Origin: G963665975 sp963665975
Lineage (GTDB): Bacteria; Bacteroidota; Rhodothermia; Rhodothermales; Bin80
Direction: 5' to 3'
NCBI GenBank assembly: GCA_963665975.1
Contig: OY762508.1
Span: forward strand, 434,001 to 498,000
DNA length: 64,000 nt
Positions 24,986 to 33,970 of the stretch are shown in pieces. The notes under the pieces are model-generated. The model was not told the DNA's origin, made no database searches, and was given only the letters and a program-made list of their open reading frames with translations. The position numbers and the translations under genes were made by a program. Every line of letters starts with the position of its first letter. The stretch's first letter is position 1.

Positions 24986-26745
24986 TACGTTATGCTGTTG
25001 AGTGGATTGACCGGTATATGGGCCCCCTCTAACTGATTCCACGCCTCTTCGTGCCGGACCATCCAACTATGGATCCGCTCTTTTGCTGCACGCGCACCCT
25101 CCAATCGCAGGACATCCTCCGCCAGCGTGGCCGTATCAGAGGTCCGAAGGACCCGTATCATACGCCGCACGGCTGGCAGCAGGCCTGGTGCGACGCTTAG
25201 CTCCGTTAGCCCTAGGCCGACCAGAACGGGAACGGCCCACAGATTGCCCCCAAGCTCTCCGCATACGCTTACGGGGATCCCACGGCTGCGTCCGGCACGT
25301 ACAGTTTCCCTTATCAAGCCCAGGACAGCCGGATGCAAGTCCTGGTACAAATCGGAAGCCCGATCGACACCGAGCGTGTATTGCGTAAGATCGTTCGTCC
25401 CAATGGCGAAGAAATCCACCTCTTCGGCAAGACTCTTTGCCTGCTCCACGGCTGCGGGCAGCTCTACCATAATTCCTACCGGCAATGCTTCGTCGAAGTC
25501 CACGCCCTGCCGCACCAGACTTTCCTGCACGCCGCTGAGCACCGCACGCAACTCCTTCACTTCCTCAACCGATCGCACCATCGGGACCAACAGCCGCACG
25601 GGTCCATGGGCACTTGCCCGAAGCACCGAGCGCAGTTGCGGCACCAGGATTTCCGGACAGCCAAGGAAATGGTAAAGGCCACGGACCCAGGCATCCAGTC
25701 CTTGCCCGGAAGCGTTCACTTCCGCGTCGCATATCCGAATCGTCACCACCTCCGGCTGCACGAATTCCACCACGCGTCGGTACTGGGCGAATTGGGCGTC
25801 CTCGTCCTGGATCGGGATATCCTGCTCCAACAGAAAGGCCTCGGTGCGCAACAGACCGATGCCTTCCGCGCCGACGACGTTGACCATGCGCAGCTCCTCT
25901 CCAAGGCTGACGTTTGCTCTCAGTCGCACGCGCCGCCCATCCGTCGTACACGCAGGAAGCCCGGCATGTGACTGCGCCGTGTAGTTGACCCGCTGGTATT
26001 CGTCCTTTTTTCGCTGGTACCGTCGGCGCACGGCAGGCGTCGGATGCATGATCATACTACCGGAAGCGCCATCTATGACAGCCACATCGCCGGGAGCGAT
26101 GCTGCGTGCTGCCTCCCATGGAACTACTACCGCCGGAATCTTCAGGGCCCGCGCGATTAGCGACGTATGCGATGTCGCTCCCCCTACCCCGAATACGCAG
26201 CCGAGCACATCGTGCTTGCTGAAGAGCAGCAAATCTGCAGCCGTCAATGCCTCTGAGACCACGATCGTCTGCGGCCTGATGGCGGAGTGCCGCTTCCCTC
26301 TTTTGAGATGCATGATCAGCCGATCTTGCAGATCCTGCACATCATGGGCGCGATCACGCATGTATTCGCTAGTACTGCCAGCAATATGGCTCCTTAGTTC
26401 AGACATTACGTGAAGTACAGCAGCTTCAGCATTGCAATGTTCCTGTCGTATCAGACGCAGCACTTTCCGGTAGAACGTGTCATCACGCAACATGAGGAGT
26501 TGCGGCTCAAACATCGCCACGTCATCGCCGGTGAGCTTTTCGCGTGCCAAGGTTAGGATCTTGGTCAAGTCCCGTTCGGCACGACGCACCGATTCCTCTA
26601 AGAGTTGCGCTTCCTGATCGGTTTCGATCTCATCCAGCGTGCGCCTGTTCACCTCGAGTGCCGGGCGCACATAGCAGTACACCGCACCGATGGCGATGCC
26701 GGGCGAAACCCCCAGACCGTTCAGGACGCGCTGCGGTGCTGGCAC
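24985..26745 (-). CDS. ptsI: PTS enzyme I (phosphoenolpyruvate-protein phosphotransferase)
   Basis: The 586-residue protein has the full enzyme I plan. The phosphohistidine loop is GGATSHTSLIARAL (His193), the PEP-binding barrel includes LLRTEAFLLEQDIP, and the dimerisation/active-site segment is SVCGELGGNL with the conserved cysteine. There is no N-terminal GAF domain, so it is PtsI rather than PtsP. The start is GTG. It follows HPr by 14 bp. No enzyme II gene is in the window, so the phosphate acceptor is unknown; a regulatory rather than transport role is possible. Confidence 0.93.
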   Translation of the reverse strand: MPAPQRVLNGLGVSPGIAIGAVYCYVRPALEVNRRTLDEIETDQEAQLLEESVRRAERDLTKILTLAREKLTGDDVAMFEPQLLMLRDDTFYRKVLRLIRQEHCNAEAAVLHVMSELRSHIAGSTSEYMRDRAHDVQDLQDRLIMHLKRGKRHSAIRPQTIVVSEALTAADLLLFSKHDVLGCVFGVGGATSHTSLIARALKIPAVVVPWEAARSIAPGDVAVIDGASGSMIMHPTPAVRRRYQRKKDEYQRVNYTAQSHAGLPACTTDGRRVRLRANVSLGEELRMVNVVGAEGIGLLRTEAFLLEQDIPIQDEDAQFAQYRRVVEFVQPEVVTIRICDAEVNASGQGLDAWVRGLYHFLGCPEILVPQLRSVLRASAHGPVRLLVPMVRSVEEVKELRAVLSGVQESLVRQGVDFDEALPVGIMVELPAAVEQAKSLAEEVDFFAIGTNDLTQYTLGVDRASDLYQDLHPAVLGLIRETVRAGRSRGIPVSVCGELGGNLWAVPVLVGLGLTELSVAPGLLPAVRRMIRVLRTSDTATLAEDVLRLEGARAAKERIHSWMVRHEEAWNQLEGAHIPVNPLNSIT

Positions 26746-26759
26746 AGGTGCTGCGTGCT

Positions 26760-27038
26760 TTATGAATACTGGGCAGTCTCCTCAAATCCGGCGGCGAACA
26801 GCGCCTCCATCGCAATCGCGGCCTCTTCTTCGTCGCGACCGTCGAAGATTAGCGTGAGCTTCGCTCCCTGCTCCGCAGCCAGGGTCATGACTCCGATGAT
26901 ACTCTTTCCGTCGACTTCGCAATCGTCTCTCTGAATCCGACACTCGGCCGCAAACCGGGCGCTCGTGCGCACGATGATCGCTGCAAGCCGGGCATGGATC
27001 CCTGTGCTATTCCGTATTTCAACCTCTCGCTTGACCAT
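26760..27038 (-). CDS. ptsH: HPr phosphocarrier protein
   Basis: A 92-residue HPr with the active-site His15 in STGIHARLAA and Ser46 in GKSIIGVMTLA. Ser46 and its surroundings fit the site used by HPr kinase/phosphorylase, so dual control by PEP-dependent and ATP-dependent phosphorylation is plausible (no hprK in the window). It starts one base after the stop of the prenyl synthase gene and runs straight into ptsI. Confidence 0.95.
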   Translation of the reverse strand: MVKREVEIRNSTGIHARLAAIIVRTSARFAAECRIQRDDCEVDGKSIIGVMTLAAEQGAKLTLIFDGRDEEEAAIAMEALFAAGFEETAQYS

Positions 27039-27039
27039 G

Positions 27040-28014
27040 TCAGTGTGCGCGTGCTTGCATCCCTCTTATTAACTGCTCCAGTGCGTCTGTCTCCGGCAGT
27101 GCCACCAATTCCTCCACGGCGGCATCGGAATGGCGATCGATGGCGGCGCGCGCCATTTCCAGGACACCCAACCGCTCCATGCGGTCACGGGCCTCGGGGA
27201 TATCTTCGGGCGGAAGCCCGTTGTCTTCTATGATTCGGGAGAACCACGCATGTTCGTCGTTATTCGCGATACGCAGAGTCTCCAACAGTAACAACGTCTT
27301 CTTGCCCTCGACAAGATCGCCGCCAATCCGCTTCCCCCAGCGAGTATCCCTAGCCACGAGGTCCAGGAGATCGTCCCGGATCTGAAAGGCGCGCCCCAGC
27401 TCACGACCCACCCTGCGAAGCGCCAGGAGATCCTCGTCGTCCGCGCTTCCTGTCAAACCACCAATCTCAAGAGCCGCCTGCAAGAGAGCTCCCGTCTTGC
27501 GATCCACCATATCCAGATAGTCCTCCACCGACACGTCCCGACGTTCCTCGAAGATCTTGTCCAGCGCCTGGCCTTCGCACAGACGCGAGACCGTATCAGA
27601 AAACGTTCGCACCACGCGCCTGATTCGGGTCGACGGAAGCCGGGAAAGCTGATCGTAGCCCAGTCCCAACAAATAATCCCCACACAGCACTGCCGTGTCT
27701 TCGCCCCATACGACATGCACGGTCGGCCTTCCCCGCCGGCTGTCGGCGTGGTCCATGATGTCGTCGTGCACGAGGGTAAAGGTGTGGAAGATTTCCAGGG
27801 CGAGCGCAGCTGGCAAAGCGTCGTCTGTGTCCACACCAAAGGCCTCTGCGGAGAGCAGTGTGAGGATTGGCCTGATCCTTTTGCCGCCCCCCGTCAGGCA
27901 ATAGCGGGCAGAGTCATATAGCTCTGCAGGGTTGCCATGCGGCACAAGAACGGCAAGCGCCTCTGTAATCCGCTGCCTGAGCGCGGCAATGTGCACATCA
28001 TGAGATTGTGGCAT
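27040..28014 (-). CDS. Polyprenyl diphosphate synthase (FPP/GGPP-type)
   Basis: The 324-residue all-helical enzyme has the first aspartate motif HDDIMD (Asp84, 85, 88) followed by RRGRPTVH, the TGGGKRIRP substrate loop, and the second motif FQIRDDLLD. These define the trans-prenyltransferase family that condenses isopentenyl diphosphate units. An aromatic residue five positions before the first motif favours short to medium chain products (C15-C20). It is the gene between adk and HPr, with one base between its stop and the HPr start. Confidence 0.9.
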   Translation of the reverse strand: MPQSHDVHIAALRQRITEALAVLVPHGNPAELYDSARYCLTGGGKRIRPILTLLSAEAFGVDTDDALPAALALEIFHTFTLVHDDIMDHADSRRGRPTVHVVWGEDTAVLCGDYLLGLGYDQLSRLPSTRIRRVVRTFSDTVSRLCEGQALDKIFEERRDVSVEDYLDMVDRKTGALLQAALEIGGLTGSADDEDLLALRRVGRELGRAFQIRDDLLDLVARDTRWGKRIGGDLVEGKKTLLLLETLRIANNDEHAWFSRIIEDNGLPPEDIPEARDRMERLGVLEMARAAIDRHSDAAVEELVALPETDALEQLIRGMQARAH

Positions 28015-28065
28015 ACAACTTACCCGCAGAGAATCGCCGTTCTCGTAGACGTGCGAACAGGCGCG

Positions 28066-28740
28066 TTACGCTGCACCTGCCCGCAATTCCCTCACCGTTC
28101 GCGTGTGGATTTCATCAATGGACCCGTCCGCATCAACTTCGATGAGCACACCCCGTCTTCGATAATATTCCTCCACCGGACTGGTCTGCTGCTTGTATAC
28201 GTACAATCGCTCCTGAATGGCATGCGGCTCATCGTCGCGCCGCTGCATGAGCAGCGCAGGGTCAATGCCGATGGGCGGCTTGTGATCCAGATGGTAGTTC
28301 TCTCCGGTTTTCCGGTGGACGCGCCGTTTGGAAAGCCGGTCGATCACCTTGTCGTCCACTAGCTTGAAGAAAACGACAGCTGCAAGCGGTTTCTCTTTCG
28401 CTTCCAGATACGCCGTCAGCCATTGGGCCTGCTGCAAGGTGCGCGGATATCCGTCGAGCATGAACCGGTCGTTGTTTCGGGAAGCCAAGGCTTCTTCTGC
28501 CAGGTCACGCACGATGGCGTCCGGCACCAGATGTCCCTCTCTCATGGTTGCGCCTGCCTCTATCCCCAGAGGTGTCTGCTTCCTGATCGCTTCCCGCAAC
28601 AGATTGCCAGTGGAAATATGGCGCAGCCCAAACCGCCTGGCCAGCAACCTGGCCTGCGTCCCCTTACCGGCGCCTGGAGGGCCGAAGAGCACCAAACGAG
28701 TCTTGACGCCCGATTCTGCAACGGTTGCATGTAATGCCAT
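28066..28740 (-). CDS. adk: Adenylate kinase
   Basis: A 224-residue protein with the P-loop GPPGAGKGTQ, the AMP-binding HISTGNLLRE and LDGYPRTLQQAQWL segments, and a LID of normal length (RRVHRKTGENYH to QRRDDEP) without the zinc-cysteine set. It converts ATP and AMP to two ADP in the cytosol. It has about ten extra N-terminal residues before TRLVLFGPP. It heads the run adk - prenyl synthase - ptsH - ptsI - PGI/PMI. Confidence 0.94.
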   Translation of the reverse strand: MALHATVAESGVKTRLVLFGPPGAGKGTQARLLARRFGLRHISTGNLLREAIRKQTPLGIEAGATMREGHLVPDAIVRDLAEEALASRNNDRFMLDGYPRTLQQAQWLTAYLEAKEKPLAAVVFFKLVDDKVIDRLSKRRVHRKTGENYHLDHKPPIGIDPALLMQRRDDEPHAIQERLYVYKQQTSPVEEYYRRRGVLIEVDADGSIDEIHTRTVRELRAGAA

Positions 28741-28755
28741 GCACGATGAATGCGA

Positions 28756-29268
28756 TTAAGCGCCCTGTTCGCCAGCAGCCTGGTCTGCCAGTTCAGTCTT
28801 TTGAATTCGCCTGAAAATCCTTGCCCCAATTTCCAATCCCAGGGGGACCAATTGACGCAACAGCGCAAGATCATCCCGACGAAAGCCCTTGCCCAAGGTA
28901 CCGTCCAAGAGCAGATGGTCCTTCAATGCGCTGCGCAGGGCATCCTCCACATCGGCGCCATTGGCTATGCGGTCGCGCATCGCGTCCAGTACAGGCACCA
29001 CGTGCCGATCGATCAGCGCACGGTCCCTACGGATGCGTGCGGGCTCGGGGCGTGCTCTTCCCCCAAGGAGAAGCCCTATGATGATGCCTCCCGCCAACGC
29101 CCCACCAAGGATTGCAAACGGGTGATCCGTCACAAGGGAACGCGCCGACGGCACGATGGAGGTGACCTCCTGCTGGAGGGCCGTCAATCGCTGCTCTATC
29201 TGCGATTTCTTTTCGTGGAGCTTGCGCTCGATGTCAGATTGGGTCAATCCGTCTGTTTCTGCCGCCAT
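28756..29268 (-). CDS. DUF883-like membrane-anchored protein (YqjD/ElaB type)
   Basis: A 170-residue protein with an N-terminal coiled-coil (IERKLHEKKSQIEQRLTALQ), then one glycine-rich transmembrane helix (HPFAILGGALAGGIIIGLLLGG) and a positively charged cytoplasmic tail. This matches the DUF883/YqjD plan, inner-membrane proteins that in enterobacteria associate with ribosomes in stationary phase. The tail here is longer than usual and has no recognised domain. It is adjacent to a YqjE-like holin-family gene, the normal partner. ATG 29268 is preferred to 29286. Confidence 0.65.
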   Translation of the reverse strand: MAAETDGLTQSDIERKLHEKKSQIEQRLTALQQEVTSIVPSARSLVTDHPFAILGGALAGGIIIGLLLGGRARPEPARIRRDRALIDRHVVPVLDAMRDRIANGADVEDALRSALKDHLLLDGTLGKGFRRDDLALLRQLVPLGLEIGARIFRRIQKTELADQAAGEQGA

Positions 29269-29295
29269 TGCAACCCACCTTACCATACTGTGAAT

Positions 29296-29694
29296 CTATT
29301 CTGAGTTCCGCTTTCGGCGCCATCTGATCTGCACCAGGTACAGCACTCCAGCGGCAACCGTTAGCACCCCCGAAATGACGAGGAATCCCCAACCCGTATG
29401 CCCGAGCACCGTGCCCAGGGCCAAGGAGCTGGCAGTGAGGAGAAACACGACCGCCGTCGCCGCCAGGAAGATGATGGTTCCGTAGCGGAATGCCGCGTCG
29501 CTCAGATATTTCCTGTTTTCCTCAACCTCCAGTCTGTATTGCGTGACCTTCAGCTCCACCCAATCCCGGATATCACCGAACAGGCCTTGCGACTCCTCGG
29601 CGATCCGATCAATTTTACCTGGCCGCATGTTCGAAGACGCATGCGCCTCCCCGCCGGGTAGATTTTCGGTGTCGGGCTGCGTAGCGGAGACCAT
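29296..29694 (-). CDS. Phage-holin-family / YqjE-like membrane protein
   Basis: The 132-residue protein has a helical N-terminal part (DIRDWVELKVTQYRLEVEENRKYL), two transmembrane helices and a very basic C-terminus (RWRRKRNSE). This is the holin_3/YqjE plan (PF07332-like). Despite the name, chromosomal members are not lysis proteins. It lies 27 bp before the DUF883-like gene and is probably co-transcribed with it. Confidence 0.7.
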   Translation of the reverse strand: MVSATQPDTENLPGGEAHASSNMRPGKIDRIAEESQGLFGDIRDWVELKVTQYRLEVEENRKYLSDAAFRYGTIIFLAATAVVFLLTASSLALGTVLGHTGWGFLVISGVLTVAAGVLYLVQIRWRRKRNSE

Positions 29695-29752
29695 TTTTCT
29701 GTCTCATAAGGGTGCCAGTATTCAACAGGATAGCCGCATGGGTGTTTCTGTC

Positions 29753-30808
29753 TCACAATGCGCACAGAAACGCAACGGTGTTTATGCCATCGGGCCACCA
29801 ATCCAGCGGCGGACGTTGGGCCTCACCGAGTGCTACTAGCGGCAGCTCCGCCGGCAGCGTCTCCAGTAGCGCCGGCCGCGTCGCAACCAGCTGCAGCGCG
29901 TGTGCGTGTGCTGACAGGAAGGCCACCACTTGGTCAAGAGAGTCGTATTCCACCCACCGCACATGACAAGGCCCCTGCGGCTCGGGCACCCCTTTGCTTA
30001 GTAGAAATTCGAGGCCTTCACCGTAGGCGTGCGGCAACGAGAGCGCATCCAGAAATGCCTTCTGCATGGACAAAGCACCCGGAGTTTCCGCGTGAGCCGG
30101 GAACACCCCCCGAAACGCCGCAAAGCTGTCCAGGTAGGAATCCGGGTTCAACTCCTTTGGAGCCCAGATCATGGCAATACTTCGGCAGCCGAGCCCTTCG
30201 TGCAGAAGCGCATCTTCCGCCAGGTTGTCGCAGTCCGTTTGTGATTCGTGGCCGTCCAGGACTGCGACGCCGTAGCGATGGCCCCGCAGCAAACAGCGCG
30301 ATGCTGCAATCCTGCGACTCCGGGCTTCTCCTTCGACCCAGGCGAGCGTACTGTCGGACCCGGTGGCTATGACAGCGTCTGCCGCCTCCCACATTTCAGA
30401 GGAGGGAGCGAAACGGGCCTTCAGGCCACCTGCGCGGTCGCGCACGGCATCCACAAAGGCGGGAAGCAAGACCGGTGACCGCCTCGAGCGGGTGCCGAGG
30501 TACCGATGTCCTGTTAACACGACTGCCAGAAAGTCCTGCAACCCAACCAGCGGAATATTGCCTGCATTCAGCACGCCTACCTCGCAAGGCCTGTCCGTAT
30601 GGCGGCCGGCGATCCAGTCCATAAGGCCATCCTCTGTTACCTGCGCCATCTGCTGATTGATGGCAAAGGCAAGCGCCTCTTCGGTGAAGCGGTTGCCCGT
30701 GTCAAGCGTCCGGGCTACGCTATCTTGCCGCAGCACATGCTTGGGATCTCGCCAATCTGCCGCAACGCGGCCAATGGCCGCCACGAGGGCGCGCTGTTCT
30801 GGTTTCAC
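29753..30808 (-). CDS. LuxC-type acyl-CoA/acyl-protein reductase
   Basis: A 351-residue member of the LuxC fatty-acid reductase family. Seen are the nucleotide-binding NAGNIPLVGLQDF segment, VIATGSDST, and the catalytic cysteine in HEGLGCRS (Cys208). LuxC reduces an acyl thioester to the aldehyde using NADPH. It sits directly after a LuxE-type acyl-protein synthetase, the natural partner that activates the fatty acid. No luciferase (luxA/luxB) or luxD gene is visible, so the aldehyde probably serves lipid metabolism or an unknown product instead of light. Confidence 0.85.
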   Translation of the reverse strand: MKPEQRALVAAIGRVAADWRDPKHVLRQDSVARTLDTGNRFTEEALAFAINQQMAQVTEDGLMDWIAGRHTDRPCEVGVLNAGNIPLVGLQDFLAVVLTGHRYLGTRSRRSPVLLPAFVDAVRDRAGGLKARFAPSSEMWEAADAVIATGSDSTLAWVEGEARSRRIAASRCLLRGHRYGVAVLDGHESQTDCDNLAEDALLHEGLGCRSIAMIWAPKELNPDSYLDSFAAFRGVFPAHAETPGALSMQKAFLDALSLPHAYGEGLEFLLSKGVPEPQGPCHVRWVEYDSLDQVVAFLSAHAHALQLVATRPALLETLPAELPLVALGEAQRPPLDWWPDGINTVAFLCAL

Positions 30809-30832
30809 AGAATGCTCCTGGTCGTGTGCATG

Positions 30833-31795
30833 CTACACGCCGTCAAACAGGAAATTACATCCACGCAGCGCACTCTGCGGCAGCCGGCCCAACACTTCAA
30901 ATCCCGCTCCCCTGCAAACGCCCAAGTCCTCGGTGAGTATGGCCGCCGCCGAATAACAGTTCGCCAGGTCAAAGACGGCCAACGCGCCGGGTTCGCCTTC
31001 CGGCATTTCGCGCTCTGGCTGCGCCGGGTCGACCACGCGCACACGCATCCAAGGCGGCGGCATATAGACTGGGCCTCCCTGCGCATAGGCTTGACTCATG
31101 AGCTCGCACATGCCGTACTCACTCCAGACCTGCTCCGTGGCTATACCAAATCCGCTCGCCAGCCGGTGATGCAAGCTCTCGCGGGTTGTCTCCTGACGAT
31201 GGGTCTTCATGCCGCCCGTTTCGATAATTCGCGCCCCAACAGGCAAGCACCACGGATGCTTTTCCAGTAGCGTCAGCAGACCAAAGGCTGCCCCAAATAG
31301 CAGTAGCGGTGTATCCGTGGCCGCACTGTGCGTAATGGCCCTGTCCAATACCTTAACATCATCCAGAAAAAAACCACTATGCGCGTCGCCGAATGTACGT
31401 ATCAGACAGTCGACCATGGTGATCAGCGACGAGGCCGGTCCACTATCCGCGTAGTGCGGTAGGTGTCCGATGAGCGTAAACGGCCCCGGCCCAAAGACCG
31501 CTTCAAAATGCACACGCACGGCGCGCTCGTACAGGGCGAGACTGCGCACAAAGTGGCGACTGCGCAGGCCACTGCCGGTGCCACTGCTCACAAACACACG
31601 CTCGGCCTCTTCTGGAGGAAAGCACGTCAGCGCAGCGTGCTTGAAAGCAGCTACGGGCAGGTACGGGTGCTCTGCAGGGTACCGCGCGAGAACTGGATTG
31701 TGCGCTTTCTGGTATCTGCGGACCGTCCGCGCCATGACCTCATAGTCCTTCGCGGCAATCCCGGTAAATTCTTCCGCTACCGTCTCTATTGTCAC
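30833..31795 (-). CDS. LuxE-type acyl-protein synthetase
   Basis: A 320-residue adenylating enzyme of the LuxE family: the substrate loop FVSSGTGS, a central LLFGAAFGLL segment and SEYGMCELMSQAY, the adenylate motif. LuxE activates a fatty acid as acyl-AMP and passes it to a cysteine, then to LuxC. The GTG at 31795 gives a four-base GTGA overlap with the redoxin stop and is preferred over the GTG at 31819 eight codons earlier. The gap to LuxC is 24 bp. Confidence 0.85.
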   Translation of the reverse strand: MTIETVAEEFTGIAAKDYEVMARTVRRYQKAHNPVLARYPAEHPYLPVAAFKHAALTCFPPEEAERVFVSSGTGSGLRSRHFVRSLALYERAVRVHFEAVFGPGPFTLIGHLPHYADSGPASSLITMVDCLIRTFGDAHSGFFLDDVKVLDRAITHSAATDTPLLLFGAAFGLLTLLEKHPWCLPVGARIIETGGMKTHRQETTRESLHHRLASGFGIATEQVWSEYGMCELMSQAYAQGGPVYMPPPWMRVRVVDPAQPEREMPEGEPGALAVFDLANCYSAAAILTEDLGVCRGAGFEVLGRLPQSALRGCNFLFDGV

Positions 31796-32394
31796 CCCGG
31801 TGCAAACTTGATGCGGCACCCGAAAGCCCGTGTCGGAGGAATCGAGGGATTCTCGCCGCTGACGAGGGATGCGATTATCTCTGCCAGATATGCCGTTTCG
31901 ACATTGTCCGGGTCGCCGGGTCCATCGTCTATCGCCCCGGTATAGACGAGCGTCCGGTCCTGGTCAAAAACGAACACATGCGGCGTGCGGTAGGCGCCGA
32001 GCGCCTGAGCGAACCGGGATCCCGAATCCTGCACGTAGGCCATTGGATGCCCCTGTTCGGCGCTAGCGGTCGCAGCTTCCTGTGGAAAGGCGTCCGGATC
32101 ATTGGCATTGACGAGCACTACGGCTACATCTCCAGCCGACGCCTGGGCATGCAGCGTGCGCACGCGGTCCTCATAGCCATTGCACCACTGGCAGTTGTTG
32201 CTCCAAAAAATAAAAACAACGCCCGCGGTGCCGGCCAGCGCCTCGACGGTGACCTTTCCGCCCGTTACATGCTCCAGCAAATAGCCCTCGAGGGGCATTG
32301 CGGAGCCAAGAGCAAGCTCTGTGGGTTGGGCGAAGGCGGCGCCGGCGCCAAGCGTCAGCACTGACATGGTCGCCGCGTAGCGTTTGATGCTCAT
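31792..32394 (-). CDS. Secreted/periplasmic redoxin (thioredoxin-fold) protein
   Basis: A 200-residue protein with a signal peptide (MSIKRYAATMSVLTLGAGAAFAQ) and a TlpA/redoxin fold with the dithiol CQWC in FIFWSNNCQWCNGYE, then TPHVFVFDQDRTLVYTGAI containing the cis-proline. It should reduce or oxidise disulfides outside the cytoplasm. ATG 32394 is set by the signal peptide; the frame opens further upstream inside the next gene's coding region. Its stop overlaps the LuxE start, a coupling that is unusual since the products act on opposite sides of the membrane. Confidence 0.85.
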   Translation of the reverse strand: MSIKRYAATMSVLTLGAGAAFAQPTELALGSAMPLEGYLLEHVTGGKVTVEALAGTAGVVFIFWSNNCQWCNGYEDRVRTLHAQASAGDVAVVLVNANDPDAFPQEAATASAEQGHPMAYVQDSGSRFAQALGAYRTPHVFVFDQDRTLVYTGAIDDGPGDPDNVETAYLAEIIASLVSGENPSIPPTRAFGCRIKFAPG

Positions 32395-32453
32395 GACTTT
32401 TTGCCAACGAAAGTGGGAGTGCGCTAGTGCCCAGGCATGGATACGCTTACGCA

Positions 32454-33947
32454 TTACCCCAGTGTCAGGATGCGTCGGTTCATCCATTTGTTGAGCAACT
32501 GGAGCGCCCCCATGGCAACGCCCCACTGCACCAGGCATGACATCACGCTAAACGGATCCGTGGGGTCGTACCAGGTATCGGGGGCGTATACAGTTGCCGA
32601 CAACCACAGCCACCAAACCAGGAGTAACAATGCAAGGACCGGGATGATATAGGACAGAATGTAATCCCAGACGCGCCCGGCCTTCCAGTCCCCGGCGATA
32701 TTGTCAATCGCCTCCCTACGGAAATTGGAAGCCCCCTGGCGAATGACCGTGAACGCGACAAATACACCCGAAATCATGAGCGCCACACCCCAGACGAAGT
32801 CCTGATTCTCAAAGAAGCCCAGATTAACCGCCGAGGGAATGCCGAGGACAAACGATGCCGTGCACACGCCGGCTATGGCATATCGCCGGTCCACGCCAAA
32901 GTCCATCACGATACGCGTTGGCAACTGAATCATGGCAATGAGAGAGCTGAACGCCGCACACGAGAGCCCCAAAAAGAACAGGATGGCGAAGACATTGCCC
33001 ATGGGCATCTTGGCGAAGAGCTGCGGCATCCAGATAAAGGTGAGTCCCGTGGCTGCCGGCCCGCTCGTACGCATGATTTCCAGTACTTCGGGTTTGGTCA
33101 TTTCGGTGCCCAACACAGCGAATACGGTGCCGAAGATGATTATCGCCGCCAGGATTGACACTGTGTTGTTGCCGACTCCCGTAATGAATGCGTTCTTGAC
33201 TACGCCATGCCTGCTCTGCATGTAGGCGGCATAGGTAATGATGAGGCCCCAACCAGCACCCGTGTCCCACGCATTCTGCGTCAGTGCCTCCAGCCATAGC
33301 CGTGGCCGCGTGAGCGTAGCCCAGTCTGGTGTAAACAGAAACGCAACGCCTTCCCAGGACCCGTTCAGCGAAATCGTGCGCACAAGGGCAATCAATACGA
33401 TTATCAGAAGCGTGGGAATCAGAATCTTGTTTATCCGCTCGATGGACCGAATGCCTTTCCACACAGCCAATGCGCCGAGCGTTATTGCCAACGCATGGAA
33501 TAGCAAGGGGAAGTTTGAGTCCTGAAAGCTCTCCCACACGCCCGTGGCTGCTTCCACGGTTAGCGGCAAGTCGCCACCTGCCATTTTGAGGAAGTAGTAC
33601 ACGCACCATCCCGCCACGACGGTGTAATAGAACAGAATCGCGGTCGCTACAAATCCAACAAACGCTCCCATCCACGTATACCGCTTGCCAGCGCACTTGG
33701 TGAAGGTTCCCACCAGACCCATGCGCCCCTTGCGGCCCAGGGCGTACTCTGCAATGATAAGTGGGATGCTCCACGCGAAAAGAAAGATCAGCCAGACCAG
33801 GAGGAAAGCCCCCGCGCCCTCATCGCCGCTGTTCGTGGCGGCGATGCGGGGAAAGCGCCAAATGTTGCCGGTACCGATGGCCATGCCGAGCACGCTCAAT
33901 AGCAGGCCAAGGCGGGATGAAAAGCGTTCTTCCGAATGTTGGGTCAT
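32454..33947 (-). CDS. Sodium-dependent transporter, NSS (SNF) family
   Basis: A 497-residue protein with about 12 hydrophobic helices and the family signature MAIGTGNIWRFPRIAATNSG in helix 1 (LeuT-fold sodium and substrate site). Later helices contain GAGWGLIITYAAYM and TFIWMPQLF. It should import an amino acid or related solute with sodium. LeuT-like bacterial members often lack a cytosolic partner. It lies 23 bp downstream of the penicillin acylase gene. Confidence 0.92.
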   Translation of the reverse strand: MTQHSEERFSSRLGLLLSVLGMAIGTGNIWRFPRIAATNSGDEGAGAFLLVWLIFLFAWSIPLIIAEYALGRKGRMGLVGTFTKCAGKRYTWMGAFVGFVATAILFYYTVVAGWCVYYFLKMAGGDLPLTVEAATGVWESFQDSNFPLLFHALAITLGALAVWKGIRSIERINKILIPTLLIIVLIALVRTISLNGSWEGVAFLFTPDWATLTRPRLWLEALTQNAWDTGAGWGLIITYAAYMQSRHGVVKNAFITGVGNNTVSILAAIIIFGTVFAVLGTEMTKPEVLEIMRTSGPAATGLTFIWMPQLFAKMPMGNVFAILFFLGLSCAAFSSLIAMIQLPTRIVMDFGVDRRYAIAGVCTASFVLGIPSAVNLGFFENQDFVWGVALMISGVFVAFTVIRQGASNFRREAIDNIAGDWKAGRVWDYILSYIIPVLALLLLVWWLWLSATVYAPDTWYDPTDPFSVMSCLVQWGVAMGALQLLNKWMNRRILTLG

Positions 33948-33970
33948 TGCAGGTCTGTTTATAAACCACG

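Noticed and set aside
29296..29694. Holin-family gene as evidence of a prophage
   Set aside because: The chromosomal YqjE-like form next to a DUF883-like gene is a normal pair; no other phage gene is present.
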